Notes: a model not told the origin generated them from the sequence alone. A stretch of DNA of 64,000 nucleotides from Sulfolobus acidocaldarius SUSAZ (GCA_000508305.1 CP006977.1:590621-654620); one strand, 5' to 3'. Shown: positions 28,511 to 39,454, counted from the stretch's first letter. Made by a program: numbers and translations.

Positions 28511-29019
28511 ATCTTTGCTTTATCTTGCCAAGAAATTTAAGGGCAGAACTTAGCAAACCATATGGGGTTCTTTTTATTAATGAAAATAAATTAAAGCAAT
28601 TTCTTAAAAATATGTCCAACAGTAGGCTAATAACAGTAGGCGATGTCGTCACCCAAACTATACTTAAATTCAATATCAGACCATTTTTGGCGATAGTAGA
28701 TGGTAAAACTAAGAGAAAGTTAGTTCAAGAAAATTTTGGACAATTTGAATACTTAAAAGTTAAAAATGAACCTGGTCTTATACGGCTTTCAACTATAAGA
28801 GTGATAAAAGATATTTTAGTTTATAATGAAAAGGATAGGATTTTAATGGTTGATGGAGAGGAGGATCTTTTGGTTATTCCTGTAATAATATATGGCAATT
28901 TTGGTGATATGATAATATACGGTCAACCTAATGCAGGCGTAGTATTAATGCTGAATAACGATTTTATTAAAAGAAGAGTTTTGGAGATTTTCAAAAAATT
29001 TCAGATCACTTCATGTTAA
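28483..29019 (+). CDS. GTP-dependent dephospho-CoA kinase (DUF359)
   Basis: Catalyses the last step of CoA synthesis in archaea that lack bacterial CoaE; the family (DUF359) was characterised in Thermococcus. Conserved segments are KPYGVLFIN (~residue 26), TVGDVVTQTIL (~52), FLAIVDGKTKRK (~69), LMVDGEEDLLVIPVI (~125-139) and VIIYGQPNAGVV (~150). The start is a TTG at 28483 inside spt4. The last bases overlap the antisense sRNA candidate at 28996-29053. Confidence 0.85.
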   Translation: MEIRNNSEIDLCFILPRNLRAELSKPYGVLFINENKLKQFLKNMSNSRLITVGDVVTQTILKFNIRPFLAIVDGKTKRKLVQENFGQFEYLKVKNEPGLIRLSTIRVIKDILVYNEKDRILMVDGEEDLLVIPVIIYGNFGDMIIYGQPNAGVVLMLNNDFIKRRVLEIFKKFQITSC

Positions 29020-29053
29020 ACTAAATCCGACCTGCGCGGGGTCATCATAATTT
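28996..29053 (-). ncRNA. Candidate box C/D sRNA, antisense to the DUF359 gene end
   Basis: On the minus strand the RNA would read terminal-stem AAATT, C box AUGAUGA (29048-29042), a guide-like CCCCGCGCAGGU, a degenerate D' (CGGA), a 21-base stretch, D box CUGA (29004-29001), then AATTT closing the stem. C-to-D length is 48 bases, as expected for archaeal guides. The GC-rich guide stands out in AT-rich DNA. The internal D'/C' pair is poor, so confidence is moderate. It follows the apgM stop on the same strand and covers the last bases of the kinase gene in antisense. Confidence 0.5.
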
Positions 29054-29071
29054 CAGACCTTTCGAGCCTCT

Positions 29072-30313
29072 TCATGCTCCAAATTTCTCGTATCTATATG
29101 AGTAGTTCAGTAATAGATTTATTACATCTAACCCTTTTATTCTTAGAGACCCTTTATGTAATTGCTTTTCATTAAAATCGTTTACGCTATCAGCCACTAT
29201 ATTATATGGAACGTATAGCAGGAAAGGTACAGGGTCACCTGTATGTTCCTTTACCTCAACAGGAGTTGCATGATCTCCTGTGATAGCTATTATTAATTCT
29301 GAGCCATAAGTGTCCAATATTCTTCCTATCATTTTATCTATCATACTTATGGCATACAATTTACCTTCAATATTTCCGTCATGTGACGCTGCGTCAGTAG
29401 CTTTTAAGTGAAGAAATACCATGTCGTATTCTTTAAGTAATTTCGACGCTTCTTCTGCTTTACCTATATAGTTAGTATCTAGCCCGCCTGTGGCTCCCTT
29501 GGGAGTAACTACATTCATTCCAATTTGGCTACATATACCTTTTATTAACGCTGTTGCAGATACCGCTGCAGCATTAATCTTAGTATAATCATAAAATTTG
29601 GGTAGCTCAACATATTGTGCAGCCCCCCTAAGAAGTACTATATTTGCAGGTAACTCTCCTCTTTCAATTCTTTTTTTATTTAATTCTGAACCAGAGAGCA
29701 CTTCGTATATTTTATTTGTAAGTTTATTGAGAACTTCAGCAGTAATCTTAGCCTCTCTCGTATCCTCAGTTGCCTCACTTTTTTTAACTTTAACTCCAGT
29801 CTCATGAGGATCAGTATCGCTGATTTTATCGCTTAAGCCTTTACCACTAAGTACAACTGCTACTCTATGTTCTGTGCCGTGATAGAATTTAACTTGAACT
29901 CCGTCTATTTCTCCAATCTTTGTGTTTAACTCTTGCACCAGCTCCTTTGCTTCATCAACCTTCCTTCCCGCTCTTCTATCTACCACAGTAAGGTTACTGT
30001 CTACAGTTGCGAAATTCCCTCTAAAAGCTACATCTCCTGCTTTGAGTCTTGCACCAGCTCCAATAGCTTCAAACGCTCCTCTTCCCCTATAATACTTAAA
30101 TGGATCTATTCCAAAGATAGCTAAATGAGATGTATCACTTCCTGGTACTATTCCAGGGGATATAGGGTCCATTAACCCAGCTATAGAGTTCTTAAGTAAT
30201 TCACCTATATTTGGTTTCTCCACGGCCTCAAGAGGCGTCTTATGTTCTAGTTTAGTGACAGGACGGTCTCCTAGACCATCTGCAATGAAGAAGAGAATTT
30301 TATATTGCTTCAT
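29072..30313 (-). CDS. apgM: 2,3-bisphosphoglycerate-independent phosphoglycerate mutase, archaeal type
   Basis: Interconverts 2- and 3-phosphoglycerate. The 413-residue alkaline-phosphatase-superfamily enzyme has metal-site DGLGDRP (~residue 11), the catalytic Ser in [11 protein letters not shown] (~58-68), THLK-type [15 protein letters not shown] (~290) and ITGDHATP (~330). It overlaps the cdc48 stop by 4 bases, so is translationally coupled to it. Confidence 0.95.
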   Translation of the reverse strand: MKQYKILFFIADGLGDRPVTKLEHKTPLEAVEKPNIGELLKNSIAGLMDPISPGIVPGSDTSHLAIFGIDPFKYYRGRGAFEAIGAGARLKAGDVAFRGNFATVDSNLTVVDRRAGRKVDEAKELVQELNTKIGEIDGVQVKFYHGTEHRVAVVLSGKGLSDKISDTDPHETGVKVKKSEATEDTREAKITAEVLNKLTNKIYEVLSGSELNKKRIERGELPANIVLLRGAAQYVELPKFYDYTKINAAAVSATALIKGICSQIGMNVVTPKGATGGLDTNYIGKAEEASKLLKEYDMVFLHLKATDAASHDGNIEGKLYAISMIDKMIGRILDTYGSELIIAITGDHATPVEVKEHTGDPVPFLLYVPYNIVADSVNDFNEKQLHKGSLRIKGLDVINLLLNYSYRYEKFGA

Positions 30314-32553
30314 GCTATCGCCCTCTTTAGCTCCTTTGAAAATCTCTCATATCTTTGTATATCAGCTTGAGTAAGGGAAGCTTTTACAACATTTAAGGCT
30401 TTTTCGAAATCTTCTTTACTTACCTTAAATGAGGTTTTGTTCATGCATTCTTTTATGTGCTTTTGATAGCATTCCATGTTACCCTTGCATTCATCTCTAG
30501 ACTGTTTATCGCACATAGAGTAAATAGATCTCATGGCGTTAATAGTAGCTTCTCTAACTAGAGCCTCTAGGTCTGCTCCTGTATATCCTTCTGCTTTTTC
30601 TGCGATATCCTCAAGTGACACATCTTCGGCCAATGGCACATTTTTAGTGTGAACCTTCAAAATCTCAAACCTTGCAGTCTTATCAGGCGGAGGAACATAA
30701 ATCAACCTATCAAACCTACCAGGCCTAAGCAAAGCAGGATCCAAAATATCAGGCCTATTAGTAGCAGCAATTATAACCACTTTATTTAATGGTACTATTC
30801 CGTCCATTTCTGCTAGTAGTTGGTTTACTATTCTTTCTGTTACTCCGCTGTCTGTTGATAGTCCTCTTATTGGTGCTATTGAGTCTATTTCGTCGAAGAA
30901 TATTACTGTTGGTGCTGCTTGTCTTGCTTTTCTGAATATTTCTCTTATTGCTTTTTCACTTTCCCCAACCCATTTTGATAGTATTTCTGGTCCCCTTACT
31001 GCTATGAAGTTTGCACCACTCTCTGTTGCAACAGCCTTTGCAAGCATAGTCTTACCAGTACCAGGAGGACCAAACAACAAAATACCCTTAGGAGGTGTTA
31101 CACCTGACTTAGTAAATAACTCAGGGAATCTCAAAGGCCATTCCACAGCCTCTCTTAGTTGTTGCTTAACGTAATCCAGTCCTCCAATATCATTCCAATT
31201 TACTTTAGGAACTTCTACATATACTTCTCTCAATAGAGATGGCTGTATTGATTTTAGTGCATTCAGGAAATCGTTCATAGATACTTTTAGTTCCTTTATT
31301 ATCTCTGCAGGAATAGTTGGTTGATCGAGGTTTAATTTCTTCTCGTCTACAAATCTTCTTAGTGCATATATTGCAGCTTCTTTTGCCAAAGCCGCTAAAT
31401 CTGCTCCAGTATAACCATATGTCATCTCGGCTAATTTATCTAGATCAACATCATCTGTAATAGGCATATTTCTAGTATGAACTTGAAGTATATCCTTTCT
31501 CCCCTTGGTGTCTGGTGGTCTTATTTCAATTTCTCTATCGAATCTACCTGGTCTTCTCAAAGCAGGATCTATTGCGTCTGGTCTGTTAGTGGCACCAATA
31601 ACTATAACTCTACCTCTTCCTTTAATTCCGTCCATAAGTGTTAATAGCTGTGCTACTACTCTTTTTTCTACTTCTCCAGTAACATCTTCTCTTTTTGGTG
31701 CTATAGCATCTATTTCATCAATAAATATTATTGACGGTGCGTTTTCTTCGGCTTCTTTAAATATCTCTCTTATTCTTTGTTCGCTCTCCCCATAGAATTT
31801 ACTCATTATTTCTGGTCCATTAACGGTTATAAAGTAGGCTCCAATCTCATTTGCTAACGCTCTTGCTAGTAAGGTTTTACCTGTACCTGGTGGGCCGTAT
31901 AATAGTATTCCCTTGGGTGGGTCAATTCCTAGTCTCTGGAATAGTTCTGGATGTCTCATGGGCCATTCCACAATTTCTCTTATTTTCTGTTTTGCTTCCT
32001 CTAAATCGCCGATATCTTCCCAGCTTACTTTAGGATAAGCTAATGAGCTCTCTTTTACCGGTTCTTCTTTTATTTCAATATTTGTACTACCTGTAACATA
32101 AACGTAATTTGAGGGTTGTGTATTCACAACTGTCAGTTCTAAGGTTCCTGTGTAGATTGGTATTGGAAGTGTCTCTCCCTTAGCTAATGGTTTGTCCATT
32201 AGTGTATCTTTTACATATTCTACAAAACTATTGTCAAACCTAATTGGCTGTGTCGGTGCTAATACTACTTTACTTGCTGGTGACACATTGGTTTTTCTGA
32301 CAGTTACGTCATCTCCTATTCCAACTTTTATAGACTTTCTGATGTAACCGTCTATTCTAATTTCGTCATCTGATATATCGTATGCAGGCATCACTTGAGC
32401 TAAAGCAGAATTTCCATCTTGTCCTATAATTTCTATATAATCTCCAGCTTCTACATTTAATTTTCTCATGGAAGTTTCTGAAATTCTAGCTACTTTTTTT
32501 CCAACGTCTCTCTGTCTAGCTTCAGTAACTCTAAACTTAATACTTTGACTCAT
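30310..32553 (-). CDS. cdc48: Cdc48/VAT-type double AAA+ ATPase (SAV)
   Basis: An unfoldase of the p97/VAT family. The N-domain (residues ~1-180: [19 protein letters not shown]) precedes two AAA modules, each with GPPGTGKT Walker [11 protein letters not shown] / [10 protein letters not shown] Walker B and R-finger regions. The D2 end carries four cysteines within ~25 residues ([10 protein letters not shown]...MECYQ...KECM), possibly metal-binding or disulfide-forming. The ORF is open to 32652 (780 residues), overlapping reverse gyrase. I prefer ATG 32553 (747 residues), because a TTTAAA box sits about 20 bases upstream and MSQSIKFRV is the conserved start. It was described in S. acidocaldarius as SAV. 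Confidence 0.95.
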   Translation of the reverse strand: MSQSIKFRVTEARQRDVGKKVARISETSMRKLNVEAGDYIEIIGQDGNSALAQVMPAYDISDDEIRIDGYIRKSIKVGIGDDVTVRKTNVSPASKVVLAPTQPIRFDNSFVEYVKDTLMDKPLAKGETLPIPIYTGTLELTVVNTQPSNYVYVTGSTNIEIKEEPVKESSLAYPKVSWEDIGDLEEAKQKIREIVEWPMRHPELFQRLGIDPPKGILLYGPPGTGKTLLARALANEIGAYFITVNGPEIMSKFYGESEQRIREIFKEAEENAPSIIFIDEIDAIAPKREDVTGEVEKRVVAQLLTLMDGIKGRGRVIVIGATNRPDAIDPALRRPGRFDREIEIRPPDTKGRKDILQVHTRNMPITDDVDLDKLAEMTYGYTGADLAALAKEAAIYALRRFVDEKKLNLDQPTIPAEIIKELKVSMNDFLNALKSIQPSLLREVYVEVPKVNWNDIGGLDYVKQQLREAVEWPLRFPELFTKSGVTPPKGILLFGPPGTGKTMLAKAVATESGANFIAVRGPEILSKWVGESEKAIREIFRKARQAAPTVIFFDEIDSIAPIRGLSTDSGVTERIVNQLLAEMDGIVPLNKVVIIAATNRPDILDPALLRPGRFDRLIYVPPPDKTARFEILKVHTKNVPLAEDVSLEDIAEKAEGYTGADLEALVREATINAMRSIYSMCDKQSRDECKGNMECYQKHIKECMNKTSFKVSKEDFEKALNVVKASLTQADIQRYERFSKELKRAIA

Positions 32554-32570
32554 GTGACATATTACTTTAA

Positions 32571-32584
32571 CCTTTTTAAATAAG
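32571..32584. promoter_or_regulatory. Shared divergent TATA element of cdc48 and reverse gyrase
   Basis: The sequence CCTTTTTAAATAAG contains a TTTAAA palindrome that reads as a TATA box on both strands. It lies about 19-25 bases before the cdc48 ATG at 32553 and about 23-30 bases before the reverse-gyrase GTG at 32607, both consistent with leaderless starts. With only 53 bases between the coding regions, the two promoters must overlap. Polymerase binding for one gene would exclude the other. Confidence 0.6.
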
Positions 32585-32606
32585 TCTAACTGTAATAAAA
32601 TACTGT

Positions 32607-35600
32607 GTGCAGTCTTTGAGTGATATTCCACCCTCAATATATTTATTCTCATGTCCTAATTGTGGGAGATCTATTTCGACATATAGGTTACTTCTAGGAT
32701 CAGTATGCAATATATGTCTAGAGGACGATAAAGAATATAAAAATATTGGGGACTTAATAAAGGACATAGAAAAACAGGGGAATTTAATTAAATTGAAAGA
32801 TATTCAGAGAGTGCTAGATGATTATGAAAGTTTTGTTTCTATATTTAAGAGATTATTAGGCTTTCCACCCTTCGGTCCTCAAAAAAGTTGGATATATAGG
32901 TTGCTAAGCGGAGAGAGCTTTGCAATAATAGCTCCTCCTGGTTTAGGCAAAACCACCTTTGGTCTTATTTCATCTATTTACCTCTATTTAAGAGGCAAGA
33001 AATCAATATTAGTGTTCCCAACTAAAAGCCTTGTAAGGCAAGCTATTGATAAATTATCCTCTTATATACAAAATCTAGCCGAGATAAAGGAGAATCCTCC
33101 AAAAGTCATTTATTATTACTCAGGAATGTCAGCTTCAGAGAGAAAAGAGGCAGATGAAGGATTACAGTCAAAGATATTTGATATTTTCATATCTACAAAT
33201 AGATTTTTGATTGATAATATAGACCAGATTTCCTCAACTAGTTATCAGTTCTTATTTGTAGACGATGTGGATACCGCATTGAAGTCTAGCAAGAGTGCAC
33301 AGGCTATTCTTAAATTATTAGGATTTACGCCTAATGACCAAGACAAAATTAAAGAGACTTTGAAAAAATATAGAGAAAATACTCAGAAAAATGAACAAAA
33401 TGAATACATTTTTGAGGAAATAGATAAAATTAGAAAAGATAGGTTAGCATCAAAGACTGTTATATTTTCGTCAGCAACCTTAAATCGTAGTAATCCAATT
33501 TTGACGTCATTAGTGGGATTTAAGCCAGGAAGTTCAGTGATATATATTAGAAAAGTATATGACATGTATGTTAAGCAGCCTGATAAAGAACAAGAGACTT
33601 TTAACCTAATTAAATCTCTCCTGCATAAGTTGGGCGACGGCGGATTAATATTTGTGCCAGTAGACAAAAAACAAGAATATATTAAAAGATTACAAAGTGA
33701 GTTAAGTAATGAGTTCAATGTAGCTGCCATAACCTCGACATCAGCAACTAAAATAGATGATTTCGCTAATGGTGAAATAGACGTATTAATCGGTTCTGCA
33801 ACCCATTACGGTATTCTTGTAAGAGGGTTAGATCTTCCCTGGAGGGTAAAGTACTCAATATTTGTCGGAATACCTAAGTTCAAGTTCAGATTAGGAGAAA
33901 AGGTAAATCTACTCACTTTAAGTCGATTATTAAGTTTGATAGCGCTCATTACAAAGGATCAAGAAGTTATATATATATCAAGAAGAGTTAAGGATAAAAT
34001 ACGAAGGCTATCTCCTGCAGCATTAACCATGTTATCAGTTCAGGCAAAGGAAGGTAAACTAGAGGATAATATATTACTTAAAGCATATGATTTGTTGAAT
34101 AAGTATCTTAGTAATCAAAATGTCCTGAAGAGAATAAGCGAGATAGGCGATTTCGTATTATCTCCTGATAATGACATATTAATTCCAGACTATCTTACCT
34201 ATGTTCAGGCTAGCGGAAGAACGTCCAGGATATATGCAGGAGATGTTACCACTGGTCTATCTGTTCTATTAGTCGATGATTTTAATTTGTTTAGACTTCT
34301 AAATAAAAAGTTGCAATATATATTAGATGATATACAATGGCGAGAATTAGATGTTGAAAAGTGGACAGCAGGAGACGTGGAAATAAAGTATCTAATTTCA
34401 AAAATTAATGAAGAGAGGAATGAGATATCGAAACTGAAAAATGAGGGTAATGTGGCGCCTGCACTGCAAAAAGTTAAGACTGTTCTTCTAGTTGTAGAAT
34501 CTCCCAATAAAGCTAAAACTATATCCAGTTTCTTTTCAAGACCTAGTATTAGGCAAATTGGAAATATGAGAGTATATGAGACAGTGCTAGGTGATAAAGT
34601 TCTCATGGTTACAGCATCTGGTGGTCATGTTTACGACTTAACGACTCAGGACATGGGTATTTATGGAGTAGATATAATGAAACAGAATTCCTCTTTAGTC
34701 TTCATTCCTATATATAATAGTATAAAGAAGTGTGAAAACAATCATCAGTTTACCGATTTCTTTGAATCAAATAAGTGTCCTAGGTGTATGACAACAAAGG
34801 TGCGCTACGATAGTTTGAAATCTATAAACGTTTTAAGGAATTTAGCCGTAGAGGCTGACGAGGTGTTAATAGGCACTGATCCTGATACAGAAGGTGAGAA
34901 AATAGCATGGGATCTGTATTTAGCTTTAAGACCTTACAACAGTAATATCAGGAGAGCTGAATTTCATGAAGTAACCAGAAAAGCTATATTACAAGCTATT
35001 AATCAGCCTAGAGAATTTAACGTAAATTTAGTTAAATCACAATTGGTAAGAAGAATCGAGGATAGATGGATAGGGTTTAAACTATCGTCAATATTACAGA
35101 CTAGGTTTTGGCCTGAATATTGTAAATCTCTATCATCGAATAAACAGCTTAACTGTAATGAAAATAAGAATCTGAGTGCAGGCAGGGTTCAAACTCCTGT
35201 CTTAAGCTGGATAGTTGGCAGGTACACCGAATATCAGAGAAATAAGAGTAGGGTATATTATGGAAAGATAGACCAGTTGCAAGATATAGTTATCTACGTA
35301 CCTAAGCAAGATGGTGTTAGAAAGAATAGTAAAATTGTTGTAGTTTTTAATGATATTAATCAATTGGAGGAAGAGTTTGGTCCTCTACCGCCATATACCA
35401 CAGATACATTACTTTCTGAATCTAACAATTTCTTTGGTCTTTCTGCACCAGAGACCATGAGAATTGCTCAAGATCTTTTTGAACTTGGACTTATAACTTA
35501 TCATAGAACTGATAGTAACAGGATATCAAATACTGGAATTAGTGTAGCAGAGAACTATTTGAAAGATGTTCTTGGCAATAAGTACACTAATATTTTTAAA

Positions 35601-36353
35601 CCAAGAAGTTGGGGAGACGGCGGAGCTCATGAAGGGATTAGACCAACTAAACCTATCGATGTAGAACAACTAAGATTGTTAATAGAGGAGGGTGAGTTAG
35701 AGTTAGCGAAAAAATTAACTAATAATCATTTCAAAGTCTATGATATAATATTTAGACGATTTATTTCTAGTCAAATAATTCCTTTAAAAGTTCGCAAAGA
35801 AATTGTTAAAATAGAATTATATGGCGAAAATAAGAAAGAAAAAATAAATAGTAATCAAAATATAATAGAAGTTATAACGGGGATTACTTTGCCCGGTATC
35901 GATACTGAAATCTCTAAATTTGCATATGTACCCGTAAGGAATGTATCAAGGTCCGTTGCAGAGAGGTTGAGGGAACTTGGTCGTTCAATACCAGCAGAGT
36001 TTTCAATTGAAATTTCCAATTCGTTTATCAAAAGCACAGTTAATTTATATACTCAGGCAGATTTAGTTATGGAGATGAAGAATAAAAAGATCGGCAGACC
36101 TAGTACTTATGCAACAATTATAGGTACTATTCTTAGAAGAGGTTATGTCTTAGAAAGTCTTAAAACTAAAAAATTAATACCAACAAGGCTAGGCGTAGAG
36201 GTCAATAAGTATTTAAATGAAAATTACGGTAGATTTGTTTCAGAGGATAGAACAAGAAAATTGTTACAGTTGATGGATATGGTTGAGGCGGGTCAAGAAA
36301 AATATGAAGAAGTGTTGAAGCAAGTTTATGAAGAAATAAACGAAATACGGTGA
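32607..36353 (+). CDS. topR: Reverse gyrase
   Basis: Introduces positive supercoils; a hallmark of hyperthermophiles. The 1248 residues contain an N-terminal zinc finger ([10 protein letters not shown]...CNICLED), a helicase-like module (Walker [10 protein letters not shown] ~residue 113, VDDVDTAL ~218, SSATL ~289) and a type IA topoisomerase module from ~625 ([15 protein letters not shown]). A second zinc finger (KCENNHQF...KCPRC ~710-725) and the catalytic Tyr in [12 protein letters not shown] (~967) follow. The start is a GTG at 32607. Size and divergent cdc48 neighbour match the first described reverse gyrase (S. acidocaldarius); synteny suggests the TopR1 class. Confidence 0.97.
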   Translation: MQSLSDIPPSIYLFSCPNCGRSISTYRLLLGSVCNICLEDDKEYKNIGDLIKDIEKQGNLIKLKDIQRVLDDYESFVSIFKRLLGFPPFGPQKSWIYRLLSGESFAIIAPPGLGKTTFGLISSIYLYLRGKKSILVFPTKSLVRQAIDKLSSYIQNLAEIKENPPKVIYYYSGMSASERKEADEGLQSKIFDIFISTNRFLIDNIDQISSTSYQFLFVDDVDTALKSSKSAQAILKLLGFTPNDQDKIKETLKKYRENTQKNEQNEYIFEEIDKIRKDRLASKTVIFSSATLNRSNPILTSLVGFKPGSSVIYIRKVYDMYVKQPDKEQETFNLIKSLLHKLGDGGLIFVPVDKKQEYIKRLQSELSNEFNVAAITSTSATKIDDFANGEIDVLIGSATHYGILVRGLDLPWRVKYSIFVGIPKFKFRLGEKVNLLTLSRLLSLIALITKDQEVIYISRRVKDKIRRLSPAALTMLSVQAKEGKLEDNILLKAYDLLNKYLSNQNVLKRISEIGDFVLSPDNDILIPDYLTYVQASGRTSRIYAGDVTTGLSVLLVDDFNLFRLLNKKLQYILDDIQWRELDVEKWTAGDVEIKYLISKINEERNEISKLKNEGNVAPALQKVKTVLLVVESPNKAKTISSFFSRPSIRQIGNMRVYETVLGDKVLMVTASGGHVYDLTTQDMGIYGVDIMKQNSSLVFIPIYNSIKKCENNHQFTDFFESNKCPRCMTTKVRYDSLKSINVLRNLAVEADEVLIGTDPDTEGEKIAWDLYLALRPYNSNIRRAEFHEVTRKAILQAINQPREFNVNLVKSQLVRRIEDRWIGFKLSSILQTRFWPEYCKSLSSNKQLNCNENKNLSAGRVQTPVLSWIVGRYTEYQRNKSRVYYGKIDQLQDIVIYVPKQDGVRKNSKIVVVFNDINQLEEEFGPLPPYTTDTLLSESNNFFGLSAPETMRIAQDLFELGLITYHRTDSNRISNTGISVAENYLKDVLGNKYTNIFKPRSWGDGGAHEGIRPTKPIDVEQLRLLIEEGELELAKKLTNNHFKVYDIIFRRFISSQIIPLKVRKEIVKIELYGENKKEKINSNQNIIEVITGITLPGIDTEISKFAYVPVRNVSRSVAERLRELGRSIPAEFSIEISNSFIKSTVNLYTQADLVMEMKNKKIGRPSTYATIIGTILRRGYVLESLKTKKLIPTRLGVEVNKYLNENYGRFVSEDRTRKLLQLMDMVEAGQEKYEEVLKQVYEEINEIR

Positions 36354-36357
36354 AAAA

Positions 36358-37251
36358 ATGCTCATAGGTTTACTTCATTTAAGATTAAAAGAAGCTAGTA
36401 GAAAAGCTAACATCGAGAAAGCTCGTAGACTAATAAAAGTGGCTAAAGAGAAAGGAGCTAAACTGGTAGTCCTTCCCTCATTATTTCCTATAGGGAATCT
36501 TTTTGAGGTCTATGAAAACGAGAAGAAATCTCGTAGTGTAATACGAAATTTAGCTGAGAAGATTCCAGGTTCTATAAGTGAAATGCTAATTAATTTAGCG
36601 ATGGAGGGAGAAGTTCACTTAATGGCTGGTCCAATTTTAGAGCAAGCCGGTCCAAAAATATTTCTTACCAGTCTAATTATTTCACCTCAAGGTGAAATAA
36701 TAGGTAAATATCGTAAAGTCATAATATCCGAGAAAGATACGAGGCTAGGAATATCTTCAGGAAAAGAGCCAATGTTCTTGTCATTAGACAAGCGATACGG
36801 AATTATATCAGAAGACGATTTGTTTTCGCCAGAAATAAATAGAATTTTGGCGTTAGGAAGCAGTGTTGCTGTTATTGGCTCAATTAAGGCATATTCAAAG
36901 AACAACAGTAGTGACATTATTAAACATGTAGCTATATCAAGAACTCTAGAAAACGAAATACCGTATATTTTAGTTGGTGAAATGATAGAGGACGAAAATG
37001 GAGATATTATAGGTAGTTCGCCAACTTTTGTTACCAGTGTGAACTCATTAGTGTACAAGCAAGCTGAAGAAGATGATACTGTATTATACGTCGAGACAAC
37101 AGTGCTTCTACAGGAGAGCGGGAGTCAGGATAAATTAGGTAAAGTAGGTAATTTAGAAAATATTATATTAGGTCTTTGTAAAAACGCCAAGAAAATGAAA
37201 GGTGTAGAAAGAAAGAGGATTGTAGATAAAGAAAAGATAGAAGATAACTAA
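36358..37251 (+). CDS. Nitrilase-fold protein lacking catalytic residues (probable pseudoenzyme)
   Basis: A 297-residue carbon-nitrogen hydrolase homologue: [25 protein letters not shown] and [15 protein letters not shown] align with the three nitrilase motifs. The catalytic Lys (KYRK) is kept. The Glu of LPE is Ser (LPS), and the Cys of the ICYD-type motif is Ser (ISED). Two of three catalytic residues are therefore missing, so hydrolase activity is unlikely. It starts 4 bases after reverse gyrase and is presumably co-transcribed. A structural or ligand-sensing role is possible. Confidence 0.75.
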   Translation: MLIGLLHLRLKEASRKANIEKARRLIKVAKEKGAKLVVLPSLFPIGNLFEVYENEKKSRSVIRNLAEKIPGSISEMLINLAMEGEVHLMAGPILEQAGPKIFLTSLIISPQGEIIGKYRKVIISEKDTRLGISSGKEPMFLSLDKRYGIISEDDLFSPEINRILALGSSVAVIGSIKAYSKNNSSDIIKHVAISRTLENEIPYILVGEMIEDENGDIIGSSPTFVTSVNSLVYKQAEEDDTVLYVETTVLLQESGSQDKLGKVGNLENIILGLCKNAKKMKGVERKRIVDKEKIEDN

Positions 37252-37267
37252 GTAAAACAAATAATTT

Positions 37268-37597
37268 TTAAGAATTTAATTGATAAACTACAATTCTTCT
37301 GTTTTTTGTAACTTTCGCAAGCATCCCTTGTCTTTCTAGTTCCTCAAGAATCTTTTTAGCTACACTAATTGTCACATTTATTTTGCTTGCCAGCGCATAC
37401 GGTGTTATAATTTTCTCTTTCTTTAATTCCTCTTGTACTTTGGATACAGTATCTTTGTCTATCGTTATAGATTTAGATGTTATTTCTTTACCTGTCTTTG
37501 AAGTGGCTCTTTTCTGTCCTTTTTTCTGCTGTTCTTCCTCCATTTTCTTTACTCTTTTTTCTATTGTACCGATTGGCTTTTTACTTGCTCCGCCCAT
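37268..37597 (-). CDS. rps25e: Ribosomal protein eS25 (S25e)
   Basis: A 109-residue small-subunit protein with a Lys/Gln-rich N-terminus (KRVKKMEEEQQKKGQKR) and a winged-helix core (SKVQEELKKEKIITPYALASK, AKKILEELERQGMLAKV). The full length matches archaeal S25e. It is convergent with the nitrilase-like gene and divergent from the TrmB-type regulator gene. Confidence 0.93.
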   Translation of the reverse strand: MGGASKKPIGTIEKRVKKMEEEQQKKGQKRATSKTGKEITSKSITIDKDTVSKVQEELKKEKIITPYALASKINVTISVAKKILEELERQGMLAKVTKNRRIVVYQLNS

Positions 37598-37646
37598 TAC
37601 TTACACCAGCTAATACTTTAATCCTTTAAACTATTAAACGTTTCTC

Positions 37647-38402
37647 ATGAGTAAACAGATTTCAGTAGATGAAATAATAGGAAGAATAGGTAAGATAGGA
37701 TCTGTCTTCGGTATAAGTAGAAATGAGCTAAAAGTGTATTTCCTTCTTTTAGTTAACGGAAAAATGACAGCTAAAGACGTTTCCAACAACATGAATATAT
37801 CGTACACTAAAGTATATACTGTTCTATCTAAATTAGAGGCTAGGGGATGGATAAAGAGAGTGGGAAAAAAGCCATCTCTTTATTCAGCTAATCCAGTAAC
37901 GGATGTCTGGGTTAGTGTAAAGAGAAATATCATGGATATGGTGGAAAGAATAGAGAGAGAATTGATCATTCCAATGAGTATATTATTTTCTTCAACGACG
38001 TCACTATATAACGTCATATCAGTGTCCTCAGAGAATTTACCTAATATGATTACCCAATTATTAGCAGAACCATCCAATATTTACTATTTTGCACTATCGT
38101 TTGACGGAATATTAAATGATCATATAGTGAAATTGTTGGAGAGCAATTCATATAGGAGTGACGTCAAGGTTATTTTGGTAGATAATATAAAGATAGAGTT
38201 GCCACAAGTCATTCAAAAGAAATATGTTAATTCAATGTTTGGCAGTGGTCTTATCACGGATAAGGGTATCTTACTTATCATAAAGTCATCTGAGGAATCG
38301 TTATATGGGCTATATTCAAATCATGTTTATTTCATAGACATAGGAAAGGTTTATTTTCAATATTTATGGGGTCAGTATGAGAATTTAGGGAAAAACGCTT
38401 AA
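37647..38402 (+). CDS. TrmB-family transcriptional regulator
   Basis: A 251-residue protein with an N-terminal winged helix (ISRNELKVYFLLLVNGKMTAKDVSN...YTKVYTVLSKLEARGWI, residues ~23-75), a linker coiled coil (WVSVKRNIMDMVERIERE) and a C-terminal domain with no recognised sugar-binding signature. Its effector is unknown. A palindromic AAACGTTT lies just upstream of its start, and the larger AAACGCTTA palindrome begins at its stop, so the protein may bind AAACG-type sites. Confidence 0.78.
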   Translation: MSKQISVDEIIGRIGKIGSVFGISRNELKVYFLLLVNGKMTAKDVSNNMNISYTKVYTVLSKLEARGWIKRVGKKPSLYSANPVTDVWVSVKRNIMDMVERIERELIIPMSILFSSTTSLYNVISVSSENLPNMITQLLAEPSNIYYFALSFDGILNDHIVKLLESNSYRSDVKVILVDNIKIELPQVIQKKYVNSMFGSGLITDKGILLIIKSSEESLYGLYSNHVYFIDIGKVYFQYLWGQYENLGKNA

Positions 38403-38416
38403 AAATGTAAGCGTTT
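38393..38416. promoter_or_regulatory. 24-bp palindromic operator before the RHH gene
   Basis: AAACGCTTA and TAAGCGTTT form perfect 9-base arms with a 6-base spacer. The site overlaps the TrmB-like gene's stop and lies 24 bases before the RHH ATG at 38440. Immediately after it comes a TATA-like GATATATACG (38422-38431). Its position upstream of that box and its symmetry suit an autoregulatory RHH or TrmB site. It could also form an mRNA 3' hairpin. Confidence 0.6.
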
Positions 38417-38439
38417 CAAAGTGATATATACGATATAGG

Positions 38440-38592
38440 ATGAGAATAATTACAGTAAAGCTTCCGGAGCAATTCCTAGAAGCCATAGACGAGTTGGTAA
38501 ACACGGGAAGGTATACATCTAGAAGTGAAGTTATAAGACTTGCATTAAATGATTTTATAAGGAAGGAACTATGGGTAAGTGATAGTAAGTGA
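38440..38592 (+). CDS. Small ribbon-helix-helix (CopG-like) DNA-binding protein
   Basis: A 50-residue protein, [20 protein letters not shown] at the start, then [20 protein letters not shown]. This is the RHH pattern: a short beta strand (ITVKL), helix A, the turn with SRSE, and helix B. The C-terminus is only ten residues beyond the fold. No toxin gene follows, so it is more likely a free-standing regulator than an antitoxin. Translation would be leaderless from the TATA-like box at 38422-38431. Confidence 0.85.
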   Translation: MRIITVKLPEQFLEAIDELVNTGRYTSRSEVIRLALNDFIRKELWVSDSK

Positions 38593-38669
38593 TGAAAGCT
38601 GGTATTTTTGATCAGTGAAATAAGACATCAGAACTGATTTTAAATTATACTCCTAGTATATTCTTCCCA

Positions 38670-39437
38670 ATGCCATTAAATGAAGGAGATCCTGTAGTAA
38701 TATGGGTTGATCCAAAAAGAATATATTTAGTTAAGCTAATCCAAAACAAGGTTTTTAGTACAGATAAGGGCTACATTGATCTAGGTAAATTAATAGGCTT
38801 AGAATATGGTTCAGAAATACTGCTTTCAACTGGGATTAAGGCATATTTACTGAAGCCAACGCCTATAGATCTATACAGAGGATTGAAAAGACTATCACAA
38901 GTATTGTATCCAAAAGATATAGGATATATAATCTACTCTTCAGGCGTTCAACCAGGGAGTACTGTTGTGGAAGCAGGAACAGGTTCAGGATTCCTTACTC
39001 TTTCACTTGCATATTTTTTAGGTAATTCGACAAAAATCGTAACTTATGACGTTAGGGAAGATATGCAAGATATTGCCAAAAGGAATGCGTCCTATTTAGG
39101 ACTCTCAGATAGAATAATATTTAAGTTAAAGGATATAAGGGAAGGTATAGAAGAGGTCAATGTAGATGCAATATTCTTAGATATGCCAGACCCTTGGAAT
39201 GCAATGGAGACTGTGAGAAAAGCACTGAAGCCCTCTGGATCCTTAATCATATTTGTTCCCACTGTAAATCAAATAGAAAAAGTAATACCATCACTAACTG
39301 ATTTCGTAGACGTTCATGCGGAGGAGTTAATAATAAGGGAGTATCAAATGAAGGAGAATGCTGTTAGACCAAGAAATATAGGAGTAATCCATACTGGATA
39401 TATAATTAGAGGAAGAAAACGAATAAAAGTGAGTTAA
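38670..39437 (+). CDS. trmI: tRNA (adenine-N1)-methyltransferase TrmI
   Basis: Makes m1A57/58 in the tRNA T-loop, stabilising tRNA in thermophiles. The 255 residues include an N-terminal small domain ([18 protein letters not shown]), the TrmI helix [15 protein letters not shown] motif [16 protein letters not shown] (~residue 97) and DMPDPW (~172). A TTTTAAAT at 38638-38645 lies about 25 bases before the ATG, consistent with its own promoter. Confidence 0.92.
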   Translation: MPLNEGDPVVIWVDPKRIYLVKLIQNKVFSTDKGYIDLGKLIGLEYGSEILLSTGIKAYLLKPTPIDLYRGLKRLSQVLYPKDIGYIIYSSGVQPGSTVVEAGTGSGFLTLSLAYFLGNSTKIVTYDVREDMQDIAKRNASYLGLSDRIIFKLKDIREGIEEVNVDAIFLDMPDPWNAMETVRKALKPSGSLIIFVPTVNQIEKVIPSLTDFVDVHAEELIIREYQMKENAVRPRNIGVIHTGYIIRGRKRIKVS

Positions 39438-39454
39438 TATTAATTCATACCAAG

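Noticed and set aside
38440-38592. RHH protein as a toxin-antitoxin antitoxin
   Set aside because: The next gene is trmI with its own promoter; no toxin-like ORF overlaps or follows.
38589-38635. Possible third box C/D sRNA between the RHH and trmI genes (GTGATGA ... GTGAAAT ... CTGA, 12-base last guide)
   Set aside because: There is no convincing D' box and no closing stem, and the final CTGA merges with the TATA region of trmI. It may be real but is below the standard of the other two.
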